From Rhipicephalus microplus (lineage: Eukaryota; Arthropoda; Arachnida; Ixodida; Ixodidae): DNA of 64,000 bases. The notes under the pieces were generated by a model that saw only the letters and a list, made by a program, of their open reading frames with translations, made no database searches and had not been told where the DNA came from. The stretch covers positions 6,454,501-6,518,500 of the forward strand of contig NW_027464601.1 in assembly GCF_043290135.1 (NCBI RefSeq). Reading direction: 5' to 3'. The position numbers and the translations under genes are program-made. Positions 23,370 to 33,075 of the stretch are shown piece after piece (positions within the stretch are counted from its first letter, which is position 1; each line of letters begins with the position of its first letter).

Positions 23370-23640
23370 AATTTGATATTACGGGACGTGAAACAATGAC
23401 GAAAGTATATGACTGATGCAAACAAGATCAGCTTAATATTTGTGTCATGTAAGAACAAAACAAGATCCCATGCTCATGATGTGCTCGCGGCCGTTTCTCT
23501 AGCTTCAAGTACACTAAAGTTGCTATTACGTGAAATGAACGGAAGACGAAGGTAAACGACGCGTCCCAGCATGATAATCATCAAACGCATGTCATGTAAA
23601 ACATAACATGCTATGCTCACAGCGCGCTCACTGCCGTTTC
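23370..23640 (+). repeat. ~165-bp tandem repeat units in right palindrome arm
   Basis: Same motifs as the 2.4-kb array (CATGCTCATGATGTGCTCGC, GGCCGTTTCTCTAGCTTCAA), mirroring 21090-21370. Confidence 0.75.
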
Positions 23641-23681
23641 GCGGAAAGAAGACGAAGTGATTCTTTTCTGGAACACATCTC

Positions 23682-23750
23682 GCGGTCTGTGCTGTATTAA
23701 TACAGCACAGACCGCTGTGGAACGCAGAAAATTTTCTGCGTTCCACAGCG
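23682..23750. repeat. Two abutting perfect palindromes (34 bp and 38 bp)
   Basis: 23682-23715 is a perfect 34-bp palindrome centred on GCTGTATTAATACAGC. 23713-23750 is a perfect 38-bp palindrome centred on GCAGAAAATTTTCTGC. The left palindrome arm has only one half of each joined directly (CTGTATTTTCTGCG on its minus strand), so this is a local change specific to the right arm. Confidence 0.95.
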
Positions 23751-24163
23751 CAACAGCGGGTTCTCAAGCCCCCAACATTGCGGTGATGGATGTACAATCC
23801 CCGGAGATCCCGCCCAGTACCAGTACATCCACGGGCATTGCTTGAAGAAAGCGTGCTAATCCATCTAGTGAGTGCGAGGACACCGAGCTGTACTCTGCAT
23901 CAGACTACGAGTCCTCGGAAGACGGCTTCAAACCTGTGCTTTACCGCAAGGCCAAACGAAGAATCATGAACGCATGATCGGCATCAAGTACAGCCACTGT
24001 GAGGACAGCGCCTCAGCGATGGCCTCACTCTGTTCTGTTTGTGCCACAGGCTACTACTGCCAATCTGCGCATCCTCGACAGGCAAGCACTGTCCATGTAC
24101 CTTGAAAACGTTTTGCCTAACGAGATTAAGTAGATCAGGATAAACACGAGGAAGAATGATGAC

Positions 24164-24274
24164 AGTTATAGCGCGAGAACAAAACCACGACACAGAGACA
24201 AGAAGGACACGAATGACACGAGCGCGAGTGTCCTTCTTGTCTCTGTGTCGTAGTTTTGTTCTCGCGCTATAACT
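24164..24274. mobile_element. 110-bp hairpin element, right-arm copy
   Basis: AGTTATAGCGCGAGAAC at the left and its complement GTTCTCGCGCTATAACT at the right, with ACAGAGACAAGAAGGACAC/GTGTCCTTCTTGTCTCTGT stems. Orthologue of 20483-20592. Confidence 0.8.
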
Positions 24275-24570
24275 ATCGTCATGCCATACCAACTAGCCCA
24301 AGCTGCCACACGAGGAAGGATATTTTGGCAATCAACGTGAGGAACCCGAGTGCACTGAACACGCTACAGCTTGTGTTGGAGCTGGGAAACATCAAAGTCC
24401 AATCTATCATACCAGCGAATGGTGACACCGTAACAGAAGTTATCTATGACATAGACACTGAAAACGACAATGAAGATTTTCCTGTACTGATAAAACCAGT
24501 GAGGGAAAACGACGTCATTGTGCATGCTGGTCGCCTAGGCAACTCTCGTTGTGTGCGATTAACATTCGAT

Positions 24571-24806
24571 TAGATTTGTGGGGTTTAACGTCCCAAAACC
24601 ACCATATGATTATGAGAGACGCCGTAGTGGAGGGCTCCGGAAATTTTGACCACCTGGGGTTCTTTAACGTGCACCCAAATCTGAGTACACGGGCCTACCA
24701 CATTTCCGCCTCCATCGAAAATGCAGCCGCCGCAGCCGGGATTTGAACCCACGACCTGCGGGTCAGCAGCCGAGTACCTTAGCCACTAGACCACCGCGGC
24801 AGGGTG
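24571..24806 (-). mobile_element. Ruka-like SINE inserted in right-arm ORF1
   Basis: The minus strand carries the same tRNA-like head and body as the 18.3-kb copy. Flanked by ATTAACATTCGAT (24558-24570) and ATTACCATTCGAG (24807-24819), a diverged 13-bp target duplication. The left arm has the uninterrupted target, so this insertion postdates the inverted duplication. Confidence 0.92.
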
Positions 24807-25570
24807 ATTACCATTCGAGGGTGACTGTTTTCTCTCTTACGGGAAGGTTGGCCATTTCCGTCACCAGGTTCGCCCATTTATTCCGAAGCCTATGCAGTGT
24901 TTCAAATGCCAGAAGATTGGTCACGTGAAGGGCGTTTGCAGAAATTCCGCAGTGGGCCCCCGATGCGCTGAACACCACTCAGAAGATGACTGTAATGCAA
25001 CTACGTTCAAATGCCCTAACTGCCAAGGAGCTCACAGTGCTTCCTCCAAGGACTGTCCTCAGATTAAGAAACAGATTTATATTCTGTGGCAAATCGTGCG
25101 AGACAACTCGACTCACAGAGAAGCTGCGCAAAAAGTAAGGCGAAGGCGCCGTCATCGTCGAAGGTCCTCACGAAGGACTGTGCAAAATCTGACGTCAGAA
25201 ACTCAAGAGAAAGTCAGAAACTCAAGTGAAATCGACAAGCACGGCTCCTAACACGGCAAACATCTGCGCTGAAAGAGAAGATGCTGGAAGATCTCTCTCT
25301 CCAAAGGAATGGTAACCCCTTCAGCCTAGAAGATCTGTTGAGCCTAAACAGAAGTCGCCTACACGACCTGTTGAGCCTCAACAGAAGCCACCTCAAGAAC
25401 AAGCACAAGATGCTGCAACGGCCGGGAAGCCAGATCATCGCGCGATGGTGCTGCTAAGATCGTTAGTGGACACCATTCGCGTGTTGAGCGACATAAATAC
25501 ACCGTCAGCCAAAAGTTCCCTTCAAGTACTGGACGCGCTTAGTCCAGTGCTAGCAGCCCTAGAGTAGACC

Positions 25571-25660
25571 ATGGCTAACCCACCACTGTCTTTCAGGGTT
25601 GAGGTTCGTAGAGCAGCAATACTGCAGTGGAATACCAAGGGACTGAGATTGCGATGGAAT
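25571..25660 (+). pseudogene. First codons of LINE C ORF2 in right arm
   Basis: MANPPLSFRVEVRRAAILQW matches the start of ORF2 at 19447 (minus strand). Homology then stops at the palindrome boundary and the frame runs into unrelated sequence. Confidence 0.8.
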
Positions 25661-26980
25661 GCGAATGGCGATGGAATGGCGGATCAGCTCACTGCATCCA
25701 TCCACCAAAGCACTGCCACTACACCCTTATTAATCCCGGCCCTTGATCTTAAGCCGTCTGTCAAACGAAACCTCAGGGACTACTAGCAGAGCACGTGGGA
25801 TACACACACACAAGACAAACTACACTATATGAAGCCACACCTTGGTCATCAGCCACCAGTATCGAAATCACGTCGTACAGAGGTAACACTAACAATGATC
25901 AGGATAGGACACACATACATGACACACTCATATGTTTTGTCTGGTGGCAATCCACCATTGTGTGACAGATTTGGTGAAGCACTAATAATTCCTTACATTT
26001 TATTTTAGCGTGAACAATTAGCCACTCTAAGAAGACAACACTTTCCATTACCCTACCGACAACACATACCATTACGCCTTGCAATGTTCGTTGGTAGGGA
26101 ACCACATTGCACTCTTAAACATGTGCTAGCTTTTTTTAAGAGATGTTCGATTCTCTAATGTTTTATACCAAGGTATTGCGTAGCGCGACCTCTAAAGATA
26201 GGTTGCTGCTGTGGTAGATACATTTAAAAGCACTTGCCTCATGGCCCTTGGGCACAAGGGCGCTTATGAGGCACTTGTGCCAGTGCCAAATATCTTCGCA
26301 CATGCTTCTATATTCACAACCTTTTGCACACCCATTTTTATTACACATTTCACGTCACTGTGATAATTTTATTGCTTTATGTTTTACCCACTTTACTTGC
26401 AATTGTAAGGCCCTTATACAGCAACCAAACATGTTGATTTCTGACTTCTCGTCTAAAAACCTGGCGCTCTTTGGACGTAAAATGGCCCTTGCCCCACAAA
26501 ACGCCACACATCATCATCTGAATACATTTGTGGTCAAATTATTTTCAACCTCATGGCATACCGAGCTCTTGGACACAATATGCTAACCACAATTTGCTAC
26601 ATATAGGAAGCTTTATATTTTAGGCCTCTGATGGCTTAATTTCAAGTTCTATGCAGCCCAGGTACCTGTATTAATTTTAATGTGGTAATTATCCGTAAGC
26701 CATGAAGTAAGGACATGAAGATTAATAACTTTTAGGCTGCAGATGACATTAGTTATCATGAAAATATTGTGAACATTTCTGTAATAATTATACAAAAATA
26801 AAGCTTCGGTGTATTACAGCTATGTGATAATGCCGACATGTACCCAAGCATAGGTAATTCCAGAAAATTACGTTATTTTTCAGATATGTGTGAGTAAACA
26901 TGGGAAGCTATATATGAACACAATGATGTTATTTTGTTTGCATGACTGAACATGGTTGACGCACACGACGCGCTAGAATC
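25661..26980. other. Unassigned AT-rich sequence
   Basis: Open frames at 25899-26105 (-) and 26248-26586 (+) show no family motifs. AAAATAAAG near 26796 resembles a polyadenylation signal, but no gene can be tied to it. Confidence 0.45.
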
Positions 26981-26984
26981 GAAC

Positions 26985-27900
26985 ACTAAAAGACACATTG
27001 GAAAAACAGGTAGGACACACACGAGAGCAAACTAACTGTTTATTGAAAGGAAATATGACAAACATATATAGGCTGAAAGGGAAAGAAAAAAGAAAGAGCG
27101 TAAACCGGCGCACTTCCCACCACAAGAAGGCAATCATCTGTGCGGCATCAAATCTGGTCTTGTCAACTATCTAACATATCCACGTAAAACAACATATTCA
27201 TCGTGTGACAAAAGAATAGATGGCCTCATAACACACGTGCCTTCCCCGAGCCTGCGCGTCATGAAAGCTTCAATATGTTCTTTTTCCTTTGTGTCTTTGG
27301 ATTTTGATAAAACAGTGATGTTTTGTTTTCGAAATTCGGCTTCCAATGACACTTCATGCGATGGATAGCAAGGTTACCGGGTAGACTAGTGCGCTTGCAG
27401 TTGTAATCACGTTCGCGTAAACGTGAATCAAGACAGCTGCCAGTTTGCCCAACGTACCAATTTACGCATGGCAAAAAAGTACCATATACAACATTTTTTT
27501 CACATAGTACGAACTTGTTGACATGCTTACCAAAACATGAAGGGTTGTTCTTCTGGTTGTTGCTGTTTACTTGGTGACAAAGTGAAATCTTATTTGTGAG
27601 GTGCCATGAAGGGCATGGGTATGACATGCCTACTTGCATTTTTTTTCAGTCCGTGCGAAATGCTGTGAACGTAGGGCATAACAATAGGCCTGTTTTTTTA
27701 CTTCTGTGTTAATACTACGTTCGTTTTATACGTTTTGCCGACGATTTTTAAGAGCCTCTCAGCCAAGCCAGGAATGAACGCATCAGGGTAATCGCTGTCC
27801 ATGAGTCTATCAACTTGCTTTACCAAATTTAGTGCTACCATGTGAACACAGATCTTTTTGCAGCTCTTTAACATGCTTGCGTACGCGACGCTCAACTGTC
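26985..27900 (-). pseudogene. Penelope-like element 3' region with GIY-YIG endonuclease
   Basis: Penelope-like elements encode an RT followed by a GIY-YIG nuclease. Seen on the minus strand: a pre-nuclease linker (FIPGLAERLLKIVGKTYK; IVMPYVHSISHGLKK), the nuclease with VVYGTFLPC, NWYVGQTG and DSRLRE, then LAIHRMKCHWKPNFENKTS, and after a frameshift HIEAFMTRRLGEGTC and MRPSILLSHDEYVVL. The order matches the C-terminus of the family. No RT core is visible to the right, so this copy is 5'-truncated. Several frameshifts make it inactive. Confidence 0.75.
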
Positions 27901-28980
27901 TGTTTTAGTGTTCAACTCCAGCACGTCGTGAGGGTCAACCACGTACAATCATCAACTAGCCCATACTCTTCCCTTATGACCAAACGCTTTTACAAAATTG
28001 GGTAAGTGGATGTACGACAAACTCAGCAGGTCTCATTTGTACGTTTATGAAAAAAATGAAACTATGATCTATCACACAAGTTTTTATGCCATAGAACAAG
28101 CTACTACACTAATCAAACAACATGCTTAACTGGATGGTTGTATATTTCGTAAAATAATTGCTAGCCTTATTGTACTAATTTGCTAACCTTCATGTGTAGA
28201 GTGACACCAAGTTTCTTGTACATCCCAGTTGTTTAGATTCTTCTTATATTCTTTCGATTGTGCACTGTGAAGTGCACATGGTAGTGTGTGTTATGATGAG
28301 ATTTTGTGCTCTAGTGTCATCATGCTATACTGTGGTGATTATTACATGGTGCTTGAGTCCTGCTGTGTGTGTTCTTGTTGTTTTGTATTAGGTGTAGGTA
28401 CTGTATGGAAAAATATAATATACATATGCCTACGCTGACATGACAACTGATGCTGTTATGGTTCGAATAAAATATTTCAAACACTCTATATTTAATCATT
28501 CGAGGTCTATAAATTGAATTACTGAAATGCTGCTGGCTCAATGTTATGGCTTGTGCTTTTATAACCAAGCACGTAGAGCAGATGTTTTCCTCTTCAGTAT
28601 TATTGTGGATGATAAATAGGTGACAGGCAAACATGCAGAAAGTTTTCGCTTTGTTCATGCATACATTAGTGGGTGATTCATCAATCGTAGCAATATTAAA
28701 GTGGTGTGTTGCACAAATAAAGTATAACATATTATGCAGGTGACGGCACAGTGCTAGAATGAGTAGGAGTTTCCAATTTTTATGTCTATTTGCTACACTT
28801 CTCGGGGTTTCTCTGTAATGGCTATGAAATTCTGAATGGCAAAGAAGCCAACCTATCTTCTTCTGTGCTTAGGGTATACTAACAATTAAAAAATTTATTT
28901 AAGAACAGATACTTTATTGAGCAAAACAGTGAGCATTTCTTTATTGTATCACGTAGTATTTGTAACTGCTGTACTACTGC
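27901..28980. other. Unassigned AT-rich sequence
   Basis: A 136-codon frame at 28320-28730 (-) has no recognisable motifs or domain pattern and is probably chance. Confidence 0.45.
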
Positions 28981-28984
28981 TTTT

Positions 28985-29200
28985 CGAATCGTGGGCCCTG
29001 CTACTGATTGCGCGCACTTGTGTGTGTGTCGTGACAATCTGAAAGCTCACTGCCTTATTGCTTCCCTGTGTACCACGGACCGTGTTACTGGTCATGTGTA
29101 AACTTTGTGTTCAAACTCTGCACTGCACCACTCCTGCCCTGGCTACCAAAGGGTGGCTGGCAGTATTGAATAAGTAAATAAATAAATAAATAAATATAAC
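28985..29200 (+). mobile_element. Probable LINE 3' end with (AAAT)n tail
   Basis: CACTGCACCACTCCTGCCCT, GGGTGGCTGGCAGTATTGAA and then AAGTAAATAAATAAATAAAT. A GC-richer 3' UTR ending in a short tandem tail is typical of LINE 3' ends. No coding sequence attached, so the family is uncertain. Confidence 0.45.
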
Positions 29201-29602
29201 TTGGCGCTTTTAATTCGTGCTACATCATCTGTGCAGCAGCAGTGCCAAGTACGCATGGTCGTTTATCACGGCGAAGTGCTTGCGAATTAACTTCACAGTG
29301 CTGGTGGCCAAATAAAGAAAACAAAACTTTTCACAGACCCTCTGAAAACCTCATTTTAAAGAACATTCCACTTTTTACTTTTGGGATACACGCTGGAACA
29401 CAATGCAAAAACTCCCTAAAAGCTAAAACGTGTTTACAGTGTGGATACAAGTGCATGACCATCTTGAATTTCCTGTTTCCTACTTCTCAATAGTATCTGC
29501 TTTAAAATCGATCAAGGGGTGGATCGGTGATGGGAGGTAGTGGGATGCTTGCAAGTACGTAGTGGGCAGTTGGTAAAGGACAAACTATAGGTGCTTACGT
29601 GA
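29201..29602. other. Unassigned sequence
   Basis: No supported feature. Confidence 0.5.
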
Positions 29603-29818
29603 ATACATACATACATACATACATACATACATACATACATACATACATACATACATACATACATACATACATACATACATACATACATACATACATACAT
29701 ACATACATACATACATACATACATACATACATACATACATACATACATACATACATACATACATACATACATACATACATACATACATACATACATACAT
29801 ACATACATACATACATAC
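29603..29818. repeat. (ATAC)n microsatellite, left of Gypsy element
   Basis: About 54 perfect ATAC units. It ends exactly at the 5' LTR (TGTAGTG at 29819). Open frames here are artefacts of the repeat. Confidence 0.97.
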
Positions 29819-29987
29819 TGTAGTGAAGAGGAAAGCCCACTACTGCAGCGCCATCGACACGTTGGCGCGAGGCGCGAGCTGGGACTGTATGATTGCTGCT
29901 GCGACGACGCCCGTATATCCAGCCAGCTCTTGCTGCGTCTGTCCTGACGCTGCTACCGCTTATCGCCTCGCACTTAAATTAAATTTT
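29819..29987 (+). repeat. Gypsy 5' LTR
   Basis: TGTAGTGAAGAGGAAAGCCC through TTAAATTAAATTTT. Matches 39383-39540 with small differences (for example CGCGAGGCGCGAG versus CGCGAG). The internal region starts GGTGGATGCTGCTG; a primer tRNA could not be assigned. Confidence 0.88.
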
Positions 29988-30049
29988 GGTGGATGCTGCT
30001 GCGGTTTTCCCCGACCCTGGAATTGCGTAGCTGAAATCTGCCATCTGTC

Positions 30050-31090
30050 ATGCTTGACGACGCTGTCTTCACACACCCACCGGCTTCGTCACCCAGGGGC
30101 TGTCCCGGTGCCCAGCTCCTGCGTGAACCCGACATCTTGAGCGGTACAGACGAGAAAGACGTTGAGGATTGGCTGGAATCCTACGAACGAGCCAGTGACA
30201 CCGACAAATGGGGTGATGCCATGACACTGGGTACCGTGATGTTTTATTTAACGGGGGCCGCCAAGCTGTGGTACATAAACCACGAGACGGACATTCCTAC
30301 TTGGACGACTTTCAACACCTGCATCACACCTGTTTTTGGACGCCCTGGGGTGCGCAAACTTCGCGCCGAACAACGCCTACGAAGCCAGTCTCAACTAACT
30401 AGTGAGACATTTACCAGCTACATCTATCACATCCTCGACCTCTGCCGGCGTGTTGACACGACAATGTTGCAGACTGACAAGGTACGACACACAAGGGCAT
30501 TTCCCTCGCACCTTTCAAATGCTCCTCTAGAAAATCCCTGCCACTGCCTCAGAGCGCATCGAGCTGTGTCACAGTTTTGACGAGCTCCGACGACAGCGTC
30601 TTCTCACGCGACGCCCTAACGTCCCGAATGACACCCTCTCAAGCTGGACAACCACCTCTGGCCATCATTTGCTGCTATTGCAGATCAAGAAAATTGTTCG
30701 CGCTGAGGTCGCTCGTCAGCTGTCGCTGCTATCAACAGCCGGCCAACCACCATCACGCCTGCCAGCAAAGATTCGTGAGGACATCCAGGAGCAAGTTTGC
30801 ACGGCTCTGCCACCTGCCAGCAAAACTTCGCCGTTGTCGACCCCTGTGGCCTGTACCGAGGTTAATGCATCTCTAAGCTATGCTGAGGTTGCCGAAAGGC
30901 CACCTCTTCAGACTGTTAGGTCACTACCATCAGCCGTGAACACTCCTAGGTTCGCTCAGCCAAGGTCCCTTCACAGTAGTGGGCAATAGCGTACACAACA
31001 CAATCGGTCGATATGCTTTGCCTGTGGGTTGCCTGGCCTCATAGTGCGATACTGCCGTCGGCGTGTCCCTGCCTATCACCAGAACTACCA
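30050..31090 (+). pseudogene. Gypsy gag remnant
   Basis: Capsid/nucleocapsid precursor. Seen: ILSGTDEKDVEDWLESYERA, then FYLTGAAKLWYINHE and VFGRPGVRKLRAEQRLRSQ (capsid domain). A frame change near 30500-30560 leads to ERIELCHSFDELRRQRLL and KKIVRAEVARQL. After an in-frame stop at about 30989 comes a zinc knuckle near 31016-31060 reading CFACGLPGLIVRYC, in which the knuckle His is Leu (CTC for the usual CAC). The frame is broken more than once. Confidence 0.88.
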
Positions 31091-31339
31091 CCAGAGCTTC
31101 GAACCTGTCCCTTGTGTGCCACCGCGCCCTTCGTTTGCAGACTCTCAGCATCCTGACCAGACCTTATCGTACGCCGACCACCACCCCCCTGTTAACCGTC
31201 GCTCGCCATCACCTGGACGCCGCTCGCCATCGCCGATGCGTCGTCTTCCTTCATCACCGGAGCGGAAAAACTAATTTCCGCCGTTCCAGAAGCAGAGGCT
31301 CCGACACCCACGAAAAGACCAAGGCCTCTGTCTTCACCT

Positions 31340-33075
31340 GCGAATGTACTGGACGTATATGTGGACGATGTCGCTGCACTCGCTCTTGTCGACACTGGTG
31401 CCACAGTTTCAGGGATGAGTGCCAGACTCTGCCGCTTGCTCAAAAAAATATGACGCCACAAGCAAGTATATCGCTTCATAAAGCAAGCGCAGGGCGCGTC
31501 ATGCTGGCCGCTGCCTGTACTGCTCGCATTATAATTGACGGCCTTATCTATGTTGTCGAATTGCTAGTGTTGGATTTCTGCTTCCATGATCTCGTTTGGG
31601 CTGGGACTTTCTTTCCGCTGATAAGGTTGTCATCGACTGCTCGCGCGCTGAGGTGGCACTTGAAGTGTTTAGCGACACTACTTTACATGACGCTGTTGAA
31701 ATCAGGGACAAACTATTTGTTGCTGAAGACATTACCAAACCGCCGCACTTTTTTGCCCTTGCCATGGTGTCTTGCAACACGCTCGCCGTGTCACGTGCCT
31801 TTTTCACGCTATCTGCCATTTTCGTTCCTCGCAAGTGTTCGCCGCTACATCATGCCATTTTGGAACTTCATGACGGTGTCAGCAGGCTGCTCTTCTCAAA
31901 TCAGCTGTCATGTCTTGTAACACTACATCGGGGCGAGTGTGTCAGGCGTGTTTACAGTCTCGACTCTTCTGCAATAATTGGCATGCCGACTAGTTCTTTC
32001 GCCGAACATAAAGTCGCTGAATTGACCTGTGCCTCTTCGCCGCAGAGTACTAGACCTGACATACTGAGCAGCTTCATCGCCAACACGTTCACCGTTTCGC
32101 AACGTGCTCAGCTAATACGACTCCTGAACAAGTTCCGTTCTTCCTTTGACTGCCAGCATAGTCCCCTCGGCCGCACATCAGCTGTGTGTCACCGCATCGG
32201 CACGTGCACCAATGCACCACTGCGTCAAATACCCTATCGCGTGTCCGCGACAGAGTTCCAGGTTATCGGTGACCAAGTAGCTGACATGCTCAAGCGTGGC
32301 GTCATCCAGCCTTCGAATATATCCTGGACATCTCCAGTCGTTCTCGTTAGGAAGAATGATGGGTCAATTCACTTCTGTGTTGAATACCGTCGTCTCAACA
32401 AAATAACTCGAAAGGACGTTTACTCCTTACGAAGAATCAACGATGCCCTTGGCAGCCTCCAATGTGCGTAGTTATTCTTTTCTATTGACTTGCGGAGCGG
32501 CTACTGGAAAGTCCTTCTGGCGCCTGAAGATAAGCTTAAAACGGCCTTTGTCACACCTGATGGCCCTTATGAATTCCGCGTCATGCTTTTCGGTCTTTGC
32601 AACGTGCGCGCAACATTCGAGTGGATGATGAACAATCTTTAGCATGGCCTGAAGTAGAAAATATGTCTTTGCTACTTAGATGAGGTGGTTATATTTTCGC
32701 CAGTTTTCCAACGCATCTCCGATGGATAGATGAAGTACTACATTGCCTAACTGACGCCGGCCTTCGGATGAACCTAAAAAAATGCCCCTTCGGCGCAAGT
32801 CAGCTTACAATACTCGGCCATGTTGTCTCTAAAGACGGTATTCTTCCTGACACCGCCAAGCTTCAAGCAGCTGCAGAGTTCCCTAACCCCTCATCTCTGA
32901 AGGATTGGCAGCTTCCTTGGCCTCTGCTCGTATTTCCGCCGCTTTATTTGAAATTTTGCGATGATCACCGCTCTCTTCACTGAACTTTTGCGGAATGACT
33001 CAAAACGTTACGCTCGGTCACCCGCCTTCGATGATAGCTTCAAAACGTTGTGCTACCTGCTAACCTCACCGCCAA
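31340..33075 (+). pseudogene. Gypsy pol part 1: protease and reverse transcriptase
   Basis: Protease: ALALVDTGATVSGMSA near 31375-31420 with the active-site DTG. RT: QIPYRVSATE, MLKRGVIQPSNISWTSPVVL and VEYRRLNKITRKDVYS, then an in-frame TAG at 32469. It continues FSIDLRSGYWKV, KTAFVTPDGPYEFRVM and FGLCNVRATFE. The catalytic box reads YLDE (TTAGATGAG near 32677) in place of YLDD. Further stops follow. The RNase H start (FKTLCYLLTSPP) is cut at 33075 by the nested LINE. Confidence 0.9.

Larger units (their letters stand above)
23786..25565 (+). pseudogene. LINE C ORF1, second copy in right palindrome arm
   Basis: Starts MDVQSPEIPPSTSTSTGIA then a stop. The frame continues through SASDYESSEDGFKPVLY and, after the hairpin element, YQLAQAATRGRI. 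It keeps the zinc knuckles CFKCQKIGHVKGVC and CPNCQGAHSASSKDC near 24895-25060, and the basic tail RRRRRHRRRSSRR. A SINE interrupts it at 24571-24806. Stops and frameshifts make it inactive. It arose by duplication of the left arm and not by independent retrotransposition, because the 5' flank is also mirrored. Confidence 0.88.
22393..25660. repeat. Right arm of a ~6.3-kb palindrome
   Basis: Mirror of 19360-22331, beginning GGGTTATTTCA at 22393. It is longer than the left arm mainly because of a SINE (24571-24806) and a local palindromic expansion at 23682-23750. Similarity ends near 25660 inside the first codons of ORF2, where GCGATGGAATG occurs twice at the junction. A 61-bp spacer (22332-22392) separates the arms. 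Confidence 0.93.

Noticed and set aside
28320..28730. 136-codon minus-strand open frame
   Set aside because: No domain pattern; probably chance.
29512..29840. Long open frames of repeating MYVC or THIY peptides
   Set aside because: They are translations of the (ATAC)n microsatellite in several frames; the same applies to 39404-40026.
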